Source: Clostridia bacterium (GTDB lineage Bacteria > Bacillota > Clostridia > Christensenellales > Aristaeellaceae). From it: a DNA stretch of 64,000 nt. The notes under the pieces were generated by a model, which worked only from the letters and a program-made list of their open reading frames with translations, was not told the origin of the DNA and made no database searches. The stretch is taken from contig JAFQOD010000032.1 of NCBI GenBank assembly GCA_017395685.1, positions 1 to 64,000 of the forward strand, written 5' to 3'. Shown here in pieces: positions 21,205 to 33,500 of the stretch (within the stretch, counting starts at the first letter, position 1; every line of letters starts with the position of its first letter). The position numbers and the translations under genes are program-made.

Positions 21205-23649
21205 TTATTCGTCGTTTTCCTCGGCTTCTTCCTTTTCGGCGCGGGCGACGGCCACAATGCGGCTGCCTTCCGCCACGCGCATCAGGCGCACGCCCTGGGT
21301 AGCACGGCCGCAGAGGCGGATATCGTTAACAGGCGTACGGATGATGGTGCCGTCATCGGTGATCATCAGCAGATCTTCCTGAGGATGCACCATCAGCTGG
21401 GACACCAGATTGCCCGTCTTTTCGGTGAGCGCCATGGCGATGATGCCCTTGCCGGCGCGGCCGGTTTCACGGTAAGCATCCACCTCGGTACGCTTGCCGT
21501 AGCCGTTTTCGGTGATGGAAAGCACATGGGCGCCTTCTTCGATAACGCACAGGTCGGTTACCAGATCCGTTTCGGCCAGGTTCATGGATTTTACGCCATG
21601 GCTGGCGCGGCCCATGGCACGGACATGGCGCTCATTAAAGCGGATGGCCTTGCCCTGACGGGTGCCCAGCAGCAATTCTTCCCCATCGCAGCAAAGCTCA
21701 ACCCCGATCAGTTCATCGCCCTCATTGAGCACAATGGCAATCAGGCCGGATTTGCGCAGATTCTGGAATTCGGAAAGGGCGGTCTTTTTAATCAAGCCGT
21801 TCCGGGTGGCCATGATCAGATACCGGCCCTCTGCCATTTCGGGCATGGGGATCATATTGGTCACCTTTTCCCCGGCATTGAGCTGCAGCAGATTCACAAT
21901 GGCAGTGCCCCGGGCAGTGCGGCCCGCTTCGGGAATCTGATAGCAGGTGAGATTATAAACCCTGCCCTGATTGGTAAAGAACATGATGGGCTCATGAGAA
22001 TTGACGATGCGGATATTTTCGGCATAGTCATCTTCCCTGGTGGTCATGGCGGCCACGCCCTTGCCGCCCCTATTCTGGGCGCGGTAGATGGATTTGGAAA
22101 GACGCTTGACATAGCCAAAGTGGGTCAGCGTCACCACCATGTCGTCCACGGCGATGAGATCGGCAATATCGATTTCCCCTTCCACGGCGGAAAGCTCGGT
22201 ACGGCGGGGATCGGCGAATTTATTCTTGACTTCGGTCAGCTCATCCTTGATGACGCCCATGAGCAGATTGCGATCCGCCAGCAGGAACTGCAGATAGGCA
22301 ATGGTCTTTTCCAGTTCCTGATATTCCGCCATCAGCTTATCCCGCTCCAGGCCGGTCAGCCGGGCCAGACGCATATCCAGAATGGCCTGGGCCTGTTTAT
22401 CGGAGAAATCAAAGCTGCTCATCAATTCCATCTTGGCAGTGGCGGTATCCTTGCTGCCCCGGATGATGCGCACAATTTCATCAATATGATCCAGCGCCTT
22501 GATCAGGCCCTCCAAAATATGGGCCCGGGCCAGGGATTTATCCAGATCATACTGGGTACGGCGGGTGACCACATCCTCCTGATGGAGAATGTAATAATGC
22601 AGCATATCCCGGAGGGAAAGCACCTTCGGCTCCCCATCCACCAGGGCCAGCATGATCACGCCGAAGGTATCCTGCAACTGAGTATGCTTGTACAGATAAT
22701 TGAGCACCACCTGCGGCTGCACATCCCGCTTGAGCTCAATCACGATGCGCATGCCCTGACGGTCGGATTCATCACGGATATCGCTGATGCCCTCCAGCCG
22801 CTTTTCATGCACCAATTCCGCAATCTTTTCCACCAGGCGGGCCTTATTCACCATATAGGGGATTTCGGTGATCACGATGCGCTGGCGGTTGTTGGAAAGC
22901 TCTTCAATCTCCGATTTGGCCCGGGTGATGATGCGGCCCCGGCCGGTATGATAGGCCTCCCGGATGCCGCTGCGGCCCAGAATCACGCCGCCGGTGGGGA
23001 AATCGGGGCCCTTGATATGCTCCATAAGATCATCCAGCGTGGCTTCCGGATTATCGATCAGGCAGATGGCGCCGTCAATCACTTCGCCCAGATTATGGGG
23101 CGGGATATTGGTGGCCATGCCTACGGCGATGCCGGAAGTGCCGTTGACCAACAGGTTGGGGAAGCGGCTGGGCAGCACTTTGGGCTGCATCAGGGTTTCA
23201 TCGAAGTTGGGCATGAAATCCACGGTGTCCTTTTCGATGTCCTGCAGCATATAGGTGCAGATCTTGCTCATCCTGGCTTCGGTATAACGCATGGCAGCGG
23301 CGCCGTCGCCGTCCACAGAGCCAAAATTACCCTGGCCCTCCACCAGCATATAGCGCATATTGAAATCCTGGGCCAGGCGCACCATGGCGTCGTATACGGA
23401 GCTGTCCCCATGGGGATGGAATTTACCCAGCACGTCGCCCACGATACGGGCGGATTTGCGGAAGGGCTTATCCGGGGTCATGCCCAGCTCATTCATATCA
23501 TAGAGGATGCGCCGGTGCACGGGTTTTAAACCGTCCCTGACGTCAGGCAGGGCGCGATCCACGATCACGGACATGGCATAGCTGATAAAGGATTGGCGCA
23601 TTTCATGCTCCAGATCCGTGGGAATCAATCTGTCTCTAATTTCGCTCAT
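21205..23649 (-). CDS. gyrA: DNA gyrase subunit A (814 aa)
   Basis: It begins in the usual way ([20 protein letters not shown]) with the quinolone region [14 protein letters not shown] (Ser at the position mutated in resistance, so wild type), the catalytic Tyr in [10 protein letters not shown], coiled coil and six beta-propeller blades including the GyrA-box region (QNRGGKGV). Together with GyrB it introduces negative supercoils. It is 12 bp after gyrB on the same strand, with AGAAAGATC before the ATG. The length is normal. Confidence 0.98.
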   Translation of the reverse strand: MSEIRDRLIPTDLEHEMRQSFISYAMSVIVDRALPDVRDGLKPVHRRILYDMNELGMTPDKPFRKSARIVGDVLGKFHPHGDSSVYDAMVRLAQDFNMRYMLVEGQGNFGSVDGDGAAAMRYTEARMSKICTYMLQDIEKDTVDFMPNFDETLMQPKVLPSRFPNLLVNGTSGIAVGMATNIPPHNLGEVIDGAICLIDNPEATLDDLMEHIKGPDFPTGGVILGRSGIREAYHTGRGRIITRAKSEIEELSNNRQRIVITEIPYMVNKARLVEKIAELVHEKRLEGISDIRDESDRQGMRIVIELKRDVQPQVVLNYLYKHTQLQDTFGVIMLALVDGEPKVLSLRDMLHYYILHQEDVVTRRTQYDLDKSLARAHILEGLIKALDHIDEIVRIIRGSKDTATAKMELMSSFDFSDKQAQAILDMRLARLTGLERDKLMAEYQELEKTIAYLQFLLADRNLLMGVIKDELTEVKNKFADPRRTELSAVEGEIDIADLIAVDDMVVTLTHFGYVKRLSKSIYRAQNRGGKGVAAMTTREDDYAENIRIVNSHEPIMFFTNQGRVYNLTCYQIPEAGRTARGTAIVNLLQLNAGEKVTNMIPMPEMAEGRYLIMATRNGLIKKTALSEFQNLRKSGLIAIVLNEGDELIGVELCCDGEELLLGTRQGKAIRFNERHVRAMGRASHGVKSMNLAETDLVTDLCVIEEGAHVLSITENGYGKRTEVDAYRETGRAGKGIIAMALTEKTGNLVSQLMVHPQEDLLMITDDGTIIRTPVNDIRLCGRATQGVRLMRVAEGSRIVAVARAEKEEAEENDE

Positions 23650-23661
23650 GATCTTTCTCCC

Positions 23662-25665
<2,004 letters not shown>

Positions 25666-25676
25666 TCAACCAATTA

Positions 25677-25705
25677 ATTATAGCACAAAAACATGGATTT
25701 TGGAA
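25677..25705 (-). promoter_or_regulatory. Possible promoter of gyrBA
   Basis: On the minus strand, TTCCAA (25705-25700), a 17-bp spacer and TATAAT (25682-25677), about 60 bp before gyrB. The -10 box is perfect and the -35 weak. Confidence 0.5.
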
Positions 25706-25753
25706 GAGTTTCTACTATATAATTGTAAAATATTTTGCAAACTTTTTTCCATT

Positions 25754-25786
25754 AAAAAACGGCCCGAAAATCGGGTCGTTTTTTTG
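25754..25786 (-). terminator. Terminator of the DUF2804 gene, possibly bidirectional
   Basis: AAAAAACGRCCCGA / TCGGGYCGTTTTTT stem with a short A/T loop and T-runs on both sides, between gyrB and the DUF2804 gene stop. Confidence 0.85.
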
Positions 25787-25806
25787 CCGGATCGTGGCAT
25801 TTTTCC

Positions 25807-26853
25807 TCACCATTTGTTGAATACTTTTTCCGCAAACCCCAGGAAATTTTTGATTTCCAGCTTCCTTCCGTCATCCAGTACGGCCGTTCCGGAAAAATAG
25901 CCGAATACCTGATGCTGATCGGAGCAGAGCACCTTGAAATCGGTGAGCGCCGCCCGGTCGATGATGGGCCTGAAATCCATTTCAAAGCGTCCGTCATCGC
26001 TGGTAAAGCGCCAGGGGGAAAGGAAATCATCCTTGCCCTCCTTCTGAGGGATTTCGAATTTCACCTGGGAAAGCTTATGGGCCCTGCCGTCATAGAACAG
26101 CATATTTTCCGATGCAGCGGAGGTATCCCCAAAGCCGTAGCCGATATTGAAGCCGAAAGGCACCCCTTCATGCAGCCCGGAGGCAGATCCCCAATACCAG
26201 GTATTCTTATACGTCCATACGCCCCGGCCCCAATCCAGCACGGCAAAGGAATGGGCGGGGGCAAAAAGATATTCCCTGCCCTTCCATTCCACTTTTCCCT
26301 CAGCCCGCATGCAATTGATTTTCTGGTTGTAATAAAATGCCTTTTCCTTGCCGGGGAAGGGGGTGACGATCACCATGGAATCCTCCGGCTCCTGGGTCAG
26401 CGTCACATCAAAGAGCAGGGTATCCCCGCCAAAATCATCCATATGGCCGTAGAGCCTGCGCTTTTTCCCGTCATTTTCAAAGGTCATTTCATAGCCTTTT
26501 CCTTCGGTATGGCTGACGCCCAGGGCGCTGGTGGAGGGCAGATGCCGCTTGCCCAGGGTAAACAAGCTCATCCGGGAATAGGTATGCTGGGCATAGTAAT
26601 TATTCTGGCCGTTTTCCTCATATTCCAGCAGGGAAATGCTGTCCAGCCCCATGTATCCATTATCCGCAATGGTGAGCGCCAGGGCATAGCAATCGGATGT
26701 GATCAGATAATAATCCCATTCCTTGATGCGCAGCTTGCTTGCGGCGATGCGGCTGCGGTCATAGGTTTTGATCAGGCTGGTGGCGTAGCCCGTTTCTGTC
26801 AGGCGGCCCTTTTCATCATGCAAGGGGCCGGGCGTAACAATGCGCTTCTGCAT
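25807..26853 (-). CDS. DUF2804 family protein (348 aa)
   Basis: It begins QKRIVTPGPLHDEKGRLTETGYAT, the standard DUF2804 opening, with the later conserved patterns KEWDYYLI, GVSHTEGKGYEMTF and WYWGSASG. The fold is a lipocalin-like beta-barrel; no enzyme activity is established for this family. There is no signal peptide. It is a single gene with its own terminator, back to back with sigG. Family assignment is by motif and full length. Confidence 0.88.
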   Translation of the reverse strand: MQKRIVTPGPLHDEKGRLTETGYATSLIKTYDRSRIAASKLRIKEWDYYLITSDCYALALTIADNGYMGLDSISLLEYEENGQNNYYAQHTYSRMSLFTLGKRHLPSTSALGVSHTEGKGYEMTFENDGKKRRLYGHMDDFGGDTLLFDVTLTQEPEDSMVIVTPFPGKEKAFYYNQKINCMRAEGKVEWKGREYLFAPAHSFAVLDWGRGVWTYKNTWYWGSASGLHEGVPFGFNIGYGFGDTSAASENMLFYDGRAHKLSQVKFEIPQKEGKDDFLSPWRFTSDDGRFEMDFRPIIDRAALTDFKVLCSDQHQVFGYFSGTAVLDDGRKLEIKNFLGFAEKVFNKW

Positions 26854-26937
26854 GGAATTTCCCCCTTTTCAATTTTGATATCCTTTTCATCACTGTATCA
26901 TACCCCGGCCTTCCTGTCAATTTTTCATTTGCAGACT

Positions 26938-26967
26938 GCATAAGCCCATCTTCCCGGTGCCATACTG
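26938..26967 (+). promoter_or_regulatory. SigG/SigF-like promoter of sigG
   Basis: GCATA (26938-26942), an 18-bp spacer and CATACTG (26961-26967) match the SigG consensus (gHATR-N18-CATnHTA) except the last base. It lies just before the sigG ribosome binding site. This suggests autoregulation by SigG or activation by SigF, as in B. subtilis. Confidence 0.55.
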
Positions 26968-26987
26968 CTTTTGACGGAGGTGGCAGT

Positions 26988-27770
26988 ATGGCAAACAGCA
27001 AAGTGGAAATCTGCGGCGTGGATACCGCGACGCTGCCCGTGCTCACCAATGAACGCATGCGGGAATTATTCCCCCTGGTACACGGGGGCGACCGCGAAGC
27101 GAGAGAAGAATTTATCCGGGGCAATCTGAGGCTGGTGCTCAGCGTGGTGCAGCGCTTCAATAACCGGGGCGAAAATGTGGATGATCTGTTTCAGGTGGGG
27201 TGCATCGGCCTGATCAAGGCATTGGACAATTTCGATGTCACCCAGAATGTGCGCTTTTCCACCTATGCGGTACCCATGATCATCGGGGAAATCAGGCGGT
27301 ATCTGCGGGATAACAATCCCATCCGGGTGAGCCGCTCCCTCAGGGATACTGCCTACAAGGCCCTGCAGGCAAGGGACAGGCTGGTAATCTCCCTCAACCG
27401 GGAGCCCACCATTGCCGAAATGGCCCAGGAGCTTTCCCTGCCCCAGGAGGATGTGGTCTTCGCCCTGGAGGCCATTCAGGATCCCATTTCCCTGTTTGAG
27501 CCCGTGTATAATGATGGGGGCGACGCTATCTACATCATGGATCAGGTAAGGGATGAAAAGCACAAGGATGAGGGCTGGCTGGAGAAAATCGCCATTAAGG
27601 AGGCCATGCGCCGCCTGAACGACCGGGAAAAAAAGATTCTGCGGCTGCGCTTTTTTGAGGGCAGAACGCAGATGGAGGTGGCCGGAGAAATCGGCATTTC
27701 CCAGGCTCAGGTATCACGCCTGGAAAAAAATGCGCTGCTGCATATGCGGAAATATGTCACCAGCCAATAA
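26988..27770 (+). CDS. sigG: RNA polymerase sporulation sigma factor SigG (260 aa)
   Basis: It begins NKVEICGVDTATLPVLTNE in outline, the diagnostic SigG N-terminus, then sigma region 2 (NLRLVLSVVQRFNNRGENVD, DLFQVGCIGLIKALDNFD), region 3 and region 4 (RRLNDREKKILRLRFFEG, EIGISQAQVSRLEKNAL). SigG drives late gene expression in the forespore, so this organism, or a recent ancestor, makes endospores. GGAGG lies 7 nt before the ATG. The spoIIG neighbours usual in Bacillus (spoIIGA, sigE) are not present. Confidence 0.95.
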   Translation: MANSKVEICGVDTATLPVLTNERMRELFPLVHGGDREAREEFIRGNLRLVLSVVQRFNNRGENVDDLFQVGCIGLIKALDNFDVTQNVRFSTYAVPMIIGEIRRYLRDNNPIRVSRSLRDTAYKALQARDRLVISLNREPTIAEMAQELSLPQEDVVFALEAIQDPISLFEPVYNDGGDAIYIMDQVRDEKHKDEGWLEKIAIKEAMRRLNDREKKILRLRFFEGRTQMEVAGEIGISQAQVSRLEKNALLHMRKYVTSQ

Positions 27771-27782
27771 TCCCCTGCAATC

Positions 27783-27820
27783 AAACGCCGGAGCGCATTC
27801 CCCAAGCGCCCCGGCGTTTT
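27783..27820 (+). terminator. Terminator of sigG
   Basis: AAACGCCGG / CCGGCGTTT stem with a long internal loop and a T-run, 12 bp after the stop. Confidence 0.8.
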
Positions 27821-27864
27821 CGTATTTCACGTTTTTCCCCTCCTCGCCCTGCCATTCTTCCCAC

Positions 27865-27892
27865 AAAAAATTCCCCGGCCAGGCCGGGGAAT
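27865..27892 (-). terminator. Terminator of the DUF4173 operon
   Basis: A perfect 11-bp stem ATTCCCCGGCC / GGCCGGGGAAT around a single base, followed by T6 on the minus strand, 5 bp after the DUF4173 stop. Confidence 0.9.
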
Positions 27893-27897
27893 GCTCT

Positions 27898-29391
27898 TTA
27901 TTCTTCAGGCGTATTCGTTTCTTTAGGCGTATTTATCGCTTCAGGGGCCTGTATATGCCGCCAGGAAAAGCTCCAATCGTAATCGACGGGATATTTTTCT
28001 TCCAGCAGGGTGCGCACTTCCAGCACCGTCTTTTCCCGCAATTCCTTATCCCCGATGCTTTCCAGGGCAGGCATGACGTCCGGGGATAAGCCGGCCAGAT
28101 ATTCCTCATCCAGAACGGCGATATCCCCCTTTTCCCAGGCGGATACATTATATCCGGCAATCCGGGCATCCACATTGATAAAATTCAGCCCGATCCAGGC
28201 GGCAATCAGCGCCGCCGTCAGGGCAGGGCACATTCTGAAGGCAGGATAAATGCATTTGACCAAGGTAAGCACCAGGGCAATCAGAATGGCCAGCATACCC
28301 CAGATGGTCACCAGCCGCAGCACCGTCAGCCCATACTGGCGGATATACATCAGCATCCGGAAAAAGGCGGATACATCAATCACCACCGTCAGCAGCGCCA
28401 CAACGGCCCCCAGCACCCTTACCGCACCGCTGCCCCGGCACAGAGAAAGGCCGGGCAGCAGAATGCCCAGGGTGATAAAGGAAAGCAGCACAAGCTGGAA
28501 AAAGCCGGAACGGGCATAAACCGCATAGCCGCCTTTCATCACCGCCGTTTCCACACCGCCGAACAGATAGCGGAACTGGATATAGGCAAACAGGGCATAA
28601 ATCACCGCCATGCCCCCAAGAGCCACGGAAAATGTGGCGGCTGGCATCTGATATTCCTTCTTTTTTGCCGCCTGGCGCCAGGTCATCGTAGCGCCAAATA
28701 GGGCGGAAAACAGCATCAATCCCACCACAAAAGTAAACAGCAGCCGGATGAAAAATGCCGCGCTCAGCTCCCTTATGGCGTCAAACATCTGGGAAAACAG
28801 ATCCCCGAACATGGAATCGGCGCTGGCCAGCAGAAAAATGGCCGCAAATACCACAGGGATGCCGATAGCAAGCCCCAGGCCCAGCCCCTTGATGCGATGG
28901 GTCTTTTCCTTGGATCGCTCCTGTATGGCCTCAAAAGGCCGCAGAAAATGGAGGAAAGGCATGGGGAAAATGCGGCCTGCCGCCGTCAGCCAGCCCCAGC
29001 CGGAAAGGGGATTTTCCCCATGATGGCCGGAAAAGGCGAAGATGGCCTGGGCGCTTACCAGCACCAGCACCGGCGCATTCATCAGCCGCATGGCACGATT
29101 GCCGAAAATGCCGTAGCAGGCGCCCAGCAAAAGCGCCGCAGCCAGCAGGAAATATCCCCCGAAATTGCCGATGAACCGCTTCTTATCCTCCCGGAAGGCG
29201 GCAATCAGCGCCCCGGCCATCAGCATCCAATGGGTAATGGCAAAGCCGATCCCCGGCAGCCCCTGGTATCGCCCGGAAAAGGGCAGGGGATGGGCAAAAT
29301 AATAGATGGCCGCCGCCAGAAACGCCAGCACCAGCAGCAGGATTCCGTGCCCCTTCAGGGCATATTGACGGGTGGTCTTTTCTTCCATCAT
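27898..29391 (-). CDS. DUF4153/DUF4173-like polytopic membrane protein (497 aa)
   Basis: About 11-12 hydrophobic helices from residue 13 to about 420, then a soluble C-terminal tail ending in Thr/Glu-rich repeats. The block YARSGFFQLVLLSFITLG followed by an Arg/Tyr loop (RMLMYIRQYGLTVLRL) is typical of DUF4173. Function unknown. It overlaps the XRE gene upstream by 4 bp (ATGA), and with the DUF2975 gene they form a three-gene operon of two membrane proteins and a small regulator, an arrangement seen repeatedly in Firmicutes. Confidence 0.8.
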   Translation of the reverse strand: MMEEKTTRQYALKGHGILLLVLAFLAAAIYYFAHPLPFSGRYQGLPGIGFAITHWMLMAGALIAAFREDKKRFIGNFGGYFLLAAALLLGACYGIFGNRAMRLMNAPVLVLVSAQAIFAFSGHHGENPLSGWGWLTAAGRIFPMPFLHFLRPFEAIQERSKEKTHRIKGLGLGLAIGIPVVFAAIFLLASADSMFGDLFSQMFDAIRELSAAFFIRLLFTFVVGLMLFSALFGATMTWRQAAKKKEYQMPAATFSVALGGMAVIYALFAYIQFRYLFGGVETAVMKGGYAVYARSGFFQLVLLSFITLGILLPGLSLCRGSGAVRVLGAVVALLTVVIDVSAFFRMLMYIRQYGLTVLRLVTIWGMLAILIALVLTLVKCIYPAFRMCPALTAALIAAWIGLNFINVDARIAGYNVSAWEKGDIAVLDEEYLAGLSPDVMPALESIGDKELREKTVLEVRTLLEEKYPVDYDWSFSWRHIQAPEAINTPKETNTPEE

Positions 29392-29600
29392 ACATCCTCC
29401 TTTTCATAGATCAGGATATCCCCGGGCTGACAATCCAGGGCCCTGCAGATTTCATTCAAAGTGGCAAAGCGCACCGCCTTGGCCTTGCCGTTTTTCAGGA
29501 TGGACAGATTGGCCATGGTAATGCCCACCTGATTGGATAATTCCGTCATGCTCATTTTCCGGCGGGCCAGCATCACATCCAGATCAATCCGTATTGCCAT
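29388..29600 (-). CDS. Small XRE-family regulator, YozG type (70 aa)
   Basis: MAIRIDLDVMLARRKMSMTE in outline, then the helix-turn-helix ELSNQVGITMANLSILKNGK and the GDILIYE C-terminus, closely matching the YozG/YdaS-like mini-repressors that accompany DUF2975 membrane proteins. It overlaps the next gene by 4 bp and follows the DUF2975 gene by 12 bp, so it is translationally coupled within the operon. It probably regulates its own operon. Confidence 0.88.
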   Translation of the reverse strand: MAIRIDLDVMLARRKMSMTELSNQVGITMANLSILKNGKAKAVRFATLNEICRALDCQPGDILIYEKEDV

Positions 29601-29612
29601 TCTGCCGCCCCC

Positions 29613-30083
29613 TTACACCGTCAGATCATTTTCTTCCTGCAATTGCACCGCCCGGGAAAGCAATTTGCCGATGGCCCAGGAAAGCACCCCCATGGCGCCG
29701 CTTGCCACCGCAAACAGCAGGAAGGATACCCACCAGCCCCCCGGCCCCACATCGGGCAGCAGCGCCGCCCCCTGGGCCAGCAGCCACAGCCCTGCAGCCA
29801 GGAAAAGATACCGGCTGATCCCGGCAAGCCCCCGGGCATTCTCCCGACAGAAGGATTGATTATTGCCAATGCGCACGCAGATGCACAGATATTCCCACAG
29901 CGCCAGGCCGTAAAACAGGGCCAGGCCGCACATGCCCACTATAATCAGCCAGAATAAATACCCGGGAAAGAAAAAACGATTCTGGATCATTCCCAGCAAA
30001 TAGAGCAGAAATACGGCGCATCCGCCCGCCCCGGCCGCAATCCCGGCGCCCAGCAGGCAGCGGGAAATTCTTTTGTGTTCCAT
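29613..30083 (-). CDS. DUF2975 family membrane protein (156 aa)
   Basis: Four predicted transmembrane helices and an internal ICVRIGNNQSFCRENARGL loop, the conserved signature of DUF2975. The start MEHKRISR at 30083 follows GGGGAGG. It is the first gene of a three-gene operon with a YozG-type XRE regulator and the DUF4173-like protein. Function unknown; the regulator-membrane protein pairing suggests a small membrane-linked signalling or stress unit. Confidence 0.85.
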   Translation of the reverse strand: MEHKRISRCLLGAGIAAGAGGCAVFLLYLLGMIQNRFFFPGYLFWLIIVGMCGLALFYGLALWEYLCICVRIGNNQSFCRENARGLAGISRYLFLAAGLWLLAQGAALLPDVGPGGWWVSFLLFAVASGAMGVLSWAIGKLLSRAVQLQEENDLTV

Positions 30084-30197
30084 TTCTTCTTCGCCTCCCC
30101 AACAAAAGAATATCACAGCGCGCATCATATGTCAATATAAATTTATCGTATTTCGATAACTTTTTGCCTTTTTGCAATGTCTATCCGACAAAAGGAA

Positions 30198-30577
30198 ACG
30201 ATACGGGGCTCCGCGCCCCGCATCCCCGCCAGGGGCATGGCCCCTGGGCCCATCTTCCGGATGCATCAAAACTTACCAACAAACAATTTCCCGGTGAAGC
30301 AAAAGGCACCATCTTTCACGGGCACGGCGGCAGCATGCCGCCAACCGGATGCTTTGCATCCGGGAAACCATAAAAAAGGCGAAGGAGAAAGCTCGCTTTC
30401 TCTCTCGCCGTTTTTTCATGGTTTCCTTGTGCCCGTAGAAATGCTGATTATCGTATCCCAAAGTCTCACACGCACACAAATCGATCAGAATAAATGTAAG
30501 CAAAATCGTGTAACCGGGTCTAGGGATGAAATCCCTGGTGCGGGGTACAGGGGGCGCAGAGCCCCCTGCCCCATCGT
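30198..30577. repeat. Structured intergenic element with inverted GC-rich ends, downstream of polC
   Basis: The left end (from 30198: ACGATACGGGGCTCCGCG, then CCAGGGGC/GCCCCTGG) and the reverse complement of the right end (from 30577: ACGATGGGGCAGGGGGCTC, then CCAGGGAT/ATCCCTAG) align over about 50 bp. Inside is a nested long hairpin (30363-30426; GGAAACCAT...ATGGTTTCC enclosing GCGA..GAGAAAGC/GCTTTCTC..CGC), plus a GGCGGCA/TGCCGCC and a CCGGATG/CATCCGG stem. The right-hand hairpin terminates polC. No gene is seen in 30084-30581. Confidence 0.7.
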
Positions 30578-30581
30578 ATCC

Positions 30582-33500
30582 TTACAGCTGGAACAGGGTC
30601 ACCTGATTGGTTTCTGCCAGATCCTTGAGGCAGCCATGCTCCCTGAGCAGATCCAGCACGGCGCTGGATACCTTGCCCCGGTTCTTCAGATCCTCTACAG
30701 AAATGAAGGGAATTTCCCTTGCCTCCACAATCCCCTGGGCCGCTGCTTCGCCCAGGCCGCCCAAGGCGGTGAAGGGCACCCGGATGCCCTTTTCCCCTTC
30801 CGGCCTGAAATTGGTCACTTCGCTCTTATACAGATCGGCCGGCAGGAAATAATACCCCCGCGCCATCATTTCCAGCACCATTTCCATGGCTGTGATGGCA
30901 TCCTTATCCTTGGCTGTGGTCTTCTTTTCCTGATCCATGGCGTACATATCCTTCAGCTTCTGCCGCAATTGATCAATGGGCAGAATCATGGTGCTGGCAT
31001 CAAAGCCATCCCCGCGGATGGTGAAATAGGCGCAGTAATAGGCCTGGGGATAATATACCTTATACCAGGCGACCCGCAGCGCCATGGTCACATAGGCCAC
31101 CGCATGGCCCTTGGGGAACATGTATTTGATCTTCCGGCAGCTATCTTCAAACCACTGGGGCACATTATGCTCATGCATGGCATCCGCCATTTCAGGCTTC
31201 AGGCCCTTGCCCTTACGCACATTTTCCATGGTATCAAAGGCCATTTTGGCCGGCACACCCATTTCCATCAGCTGATTCATGATATCGTCACGGGTGCACA
31301 GGCACTGGGAAAGGGGCGCAATGCCCTGATCAATCAGATCCTTGGCATTGCCCAGCCATACGTCAGTGCCGTGGCTGAGGCCGGAAATGCGGATCAATTC
31401 CTGCATGGTGGTGGGGTGGGTGTCATCCAGCATCTGGCGCACAAAGGCAGTGCCGAATTCCGGCACGCCGAAGGTGCCGGTGGTGCAGCCGATATCCTCC
31501 GGCTTCACCCCCAGGGCCTCCGGGGATTTGAACAGGCTCATCACCTTTTTATCATCCAGGGGGATATCCTTGAAATTGACGCCCGTCAGTTCCTCCAGCA
31601 TATGCATCATGGTAGGATCGTCGTGGCCCAGAATATCCAGCTTGACCAGAATATCATGCATGGATCCGAAATCATAATGAGTGGTAACGAAGGTGCTTTC
31701 CAGATCGTCCGCCGGATGCTGCACCGCAGTAAACTGGCAGATATCGTAGGCCTTGGGCAGCACCACCATGCCGCCAGGATGCTGGCCGGTGGTGCGCTTT
31801 ACGCCCACGCAGCCCGCCGCCAGCCGCTCTTTTTCTGCATCGGATACGGTCAGATTGCGCTCCTCCAGATATTTGAGCACATAGCCGTAGGCCGTTTTTT
31901 CCGCCAGGGTACCGATGGTGCCCGCCCGGAAAACAAAGCCCTCGCCGAATAATTCTTCCACGTATTTGTGGGCCACGGGCTGATATTCACCGGAGAAATT
32001 CAAATCGATATCGGGCACCTTATCCCCCTTGAAGCCCAGGAATACTTCGAAGGGAATATCGAAGCCATCCTTGATCAACTTCGTTCCGCAGGTGGGGCAA
32101 TTGGCGTCGGGAAGGTCCACACCGATGGTATAGCCCTTGGGAATATCAAAGGTGGCCTTGCGGCACTTGGGGCAGCGGTAATGAGGGGGCAGGGCGTTCA
32201 CTTCCGTGATATTGCACATGCAGGCCACCAGAGAGGAGCCTACCGAACCGCGGCTGCCCACCAGATAACCATCCGCCAGGGATTTGGTCACCAGCTTGTT
32301 GGCAATGGAATAGAGGGTGGCATAGCCGTAGCCGATGATGGAATTCAGCTCTTTTTCCAGACGCTTCTGCACAATTTCCGGCAGTTCATCGCCGTAAAGC
32401 TCATGGGCCTTATTCCAGGTCATGGACCGGATATCCTCTTCCGCCGTCTCCCAGTAGGGAGAGAAGGTGGTCTTTCCCTCCGGATGGGGCGGGAACAGGC
32501 CGATCTTGCCCACCCGATCGGCAATCATTTTGGGATTTTTGATCACCACTTCATAGGCCTTTTCCTTTCCCAGATAGGAAAATTCCTGCAGCATTTCATC
32601 GGTGGTCTTGAAATACAGGGGGGGCTGATGATCGGCGTCGGAATAGCCCTGACCAGCCTGCAGAATGGCCCGGAACTGGGCATCCTGGGGATCCAGGAAA
32701 TGCACGTCGCCGGTGGCCACTACCGGAATGCCCAGCTTTTCCCCAAGCTTCACAATGCGCCGGTTGAAATCCCGCAGCGCTTCCTCATCGGGCACCCGGC
32801 CCTCCCGGAGCAAAAACTGATTATTGCCGATGGGCTGAATTTCCAGATAATCATAGAACCGGGCGATCTTGCCCAGCTTTTCATCGCTGGCCCCATCCAC
32901 CATGGCGGAGAATAATTCCCCCGATTCACAGGCGGATCCCACGATGATATCCTTCCGGAATTTCTGCAGCACCGCCCTTGGGATATGGGGCCTGCGACGG
33001 AAATAATTGAGATGGCCTTCGGAAATGAGATGATTCAGATTGGTCATACCGTCCTGGGATGCAGCCAGCAGCACGATATGCCAGGAATTGCCCAGGGTAT
33101 AGCCGGTGGATACGTCGTTGAGATCCCGCAGCTGCTCCGCCCCTTTTTTCCTGGCGTCATCGATCATCCGTGCCAGGCACTGGGCAGTGGCGGCGGCGTC
33201 GTTTACGGCCCGGTGGGCATCCTTCAGGGATACGCCCAGCCGCTTGCAGACGGAGCCCAGCTTATGGGATTTCAATTCCGGATACATTTTCCGGGAAAGG
33301 GTGAGGGTGTCCAGCTGGGCGGCGTCATAGGAAAGCCCCTGGCGCTTCAGTTCGCTCTGGAGCACGGCGCAATCGAATTTGGCATTGTGGGCGGCAATGG
33401 GGCAGCCGTCCATAAATTCCAGCAGCTTCGGCAGCGCCTCCGTAATGGGCGGCGCATCCCGGAGCATCTGATCGGTGATATGGGTAATTTCCACAATCTT

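Noticed and set aside
30177-31952. Long plus-strand frame through 30.2-32 kb
   Set aside because: It is antisense to polC and crosses the hairpin element; the product is His/Gly-rich shadow sequence.
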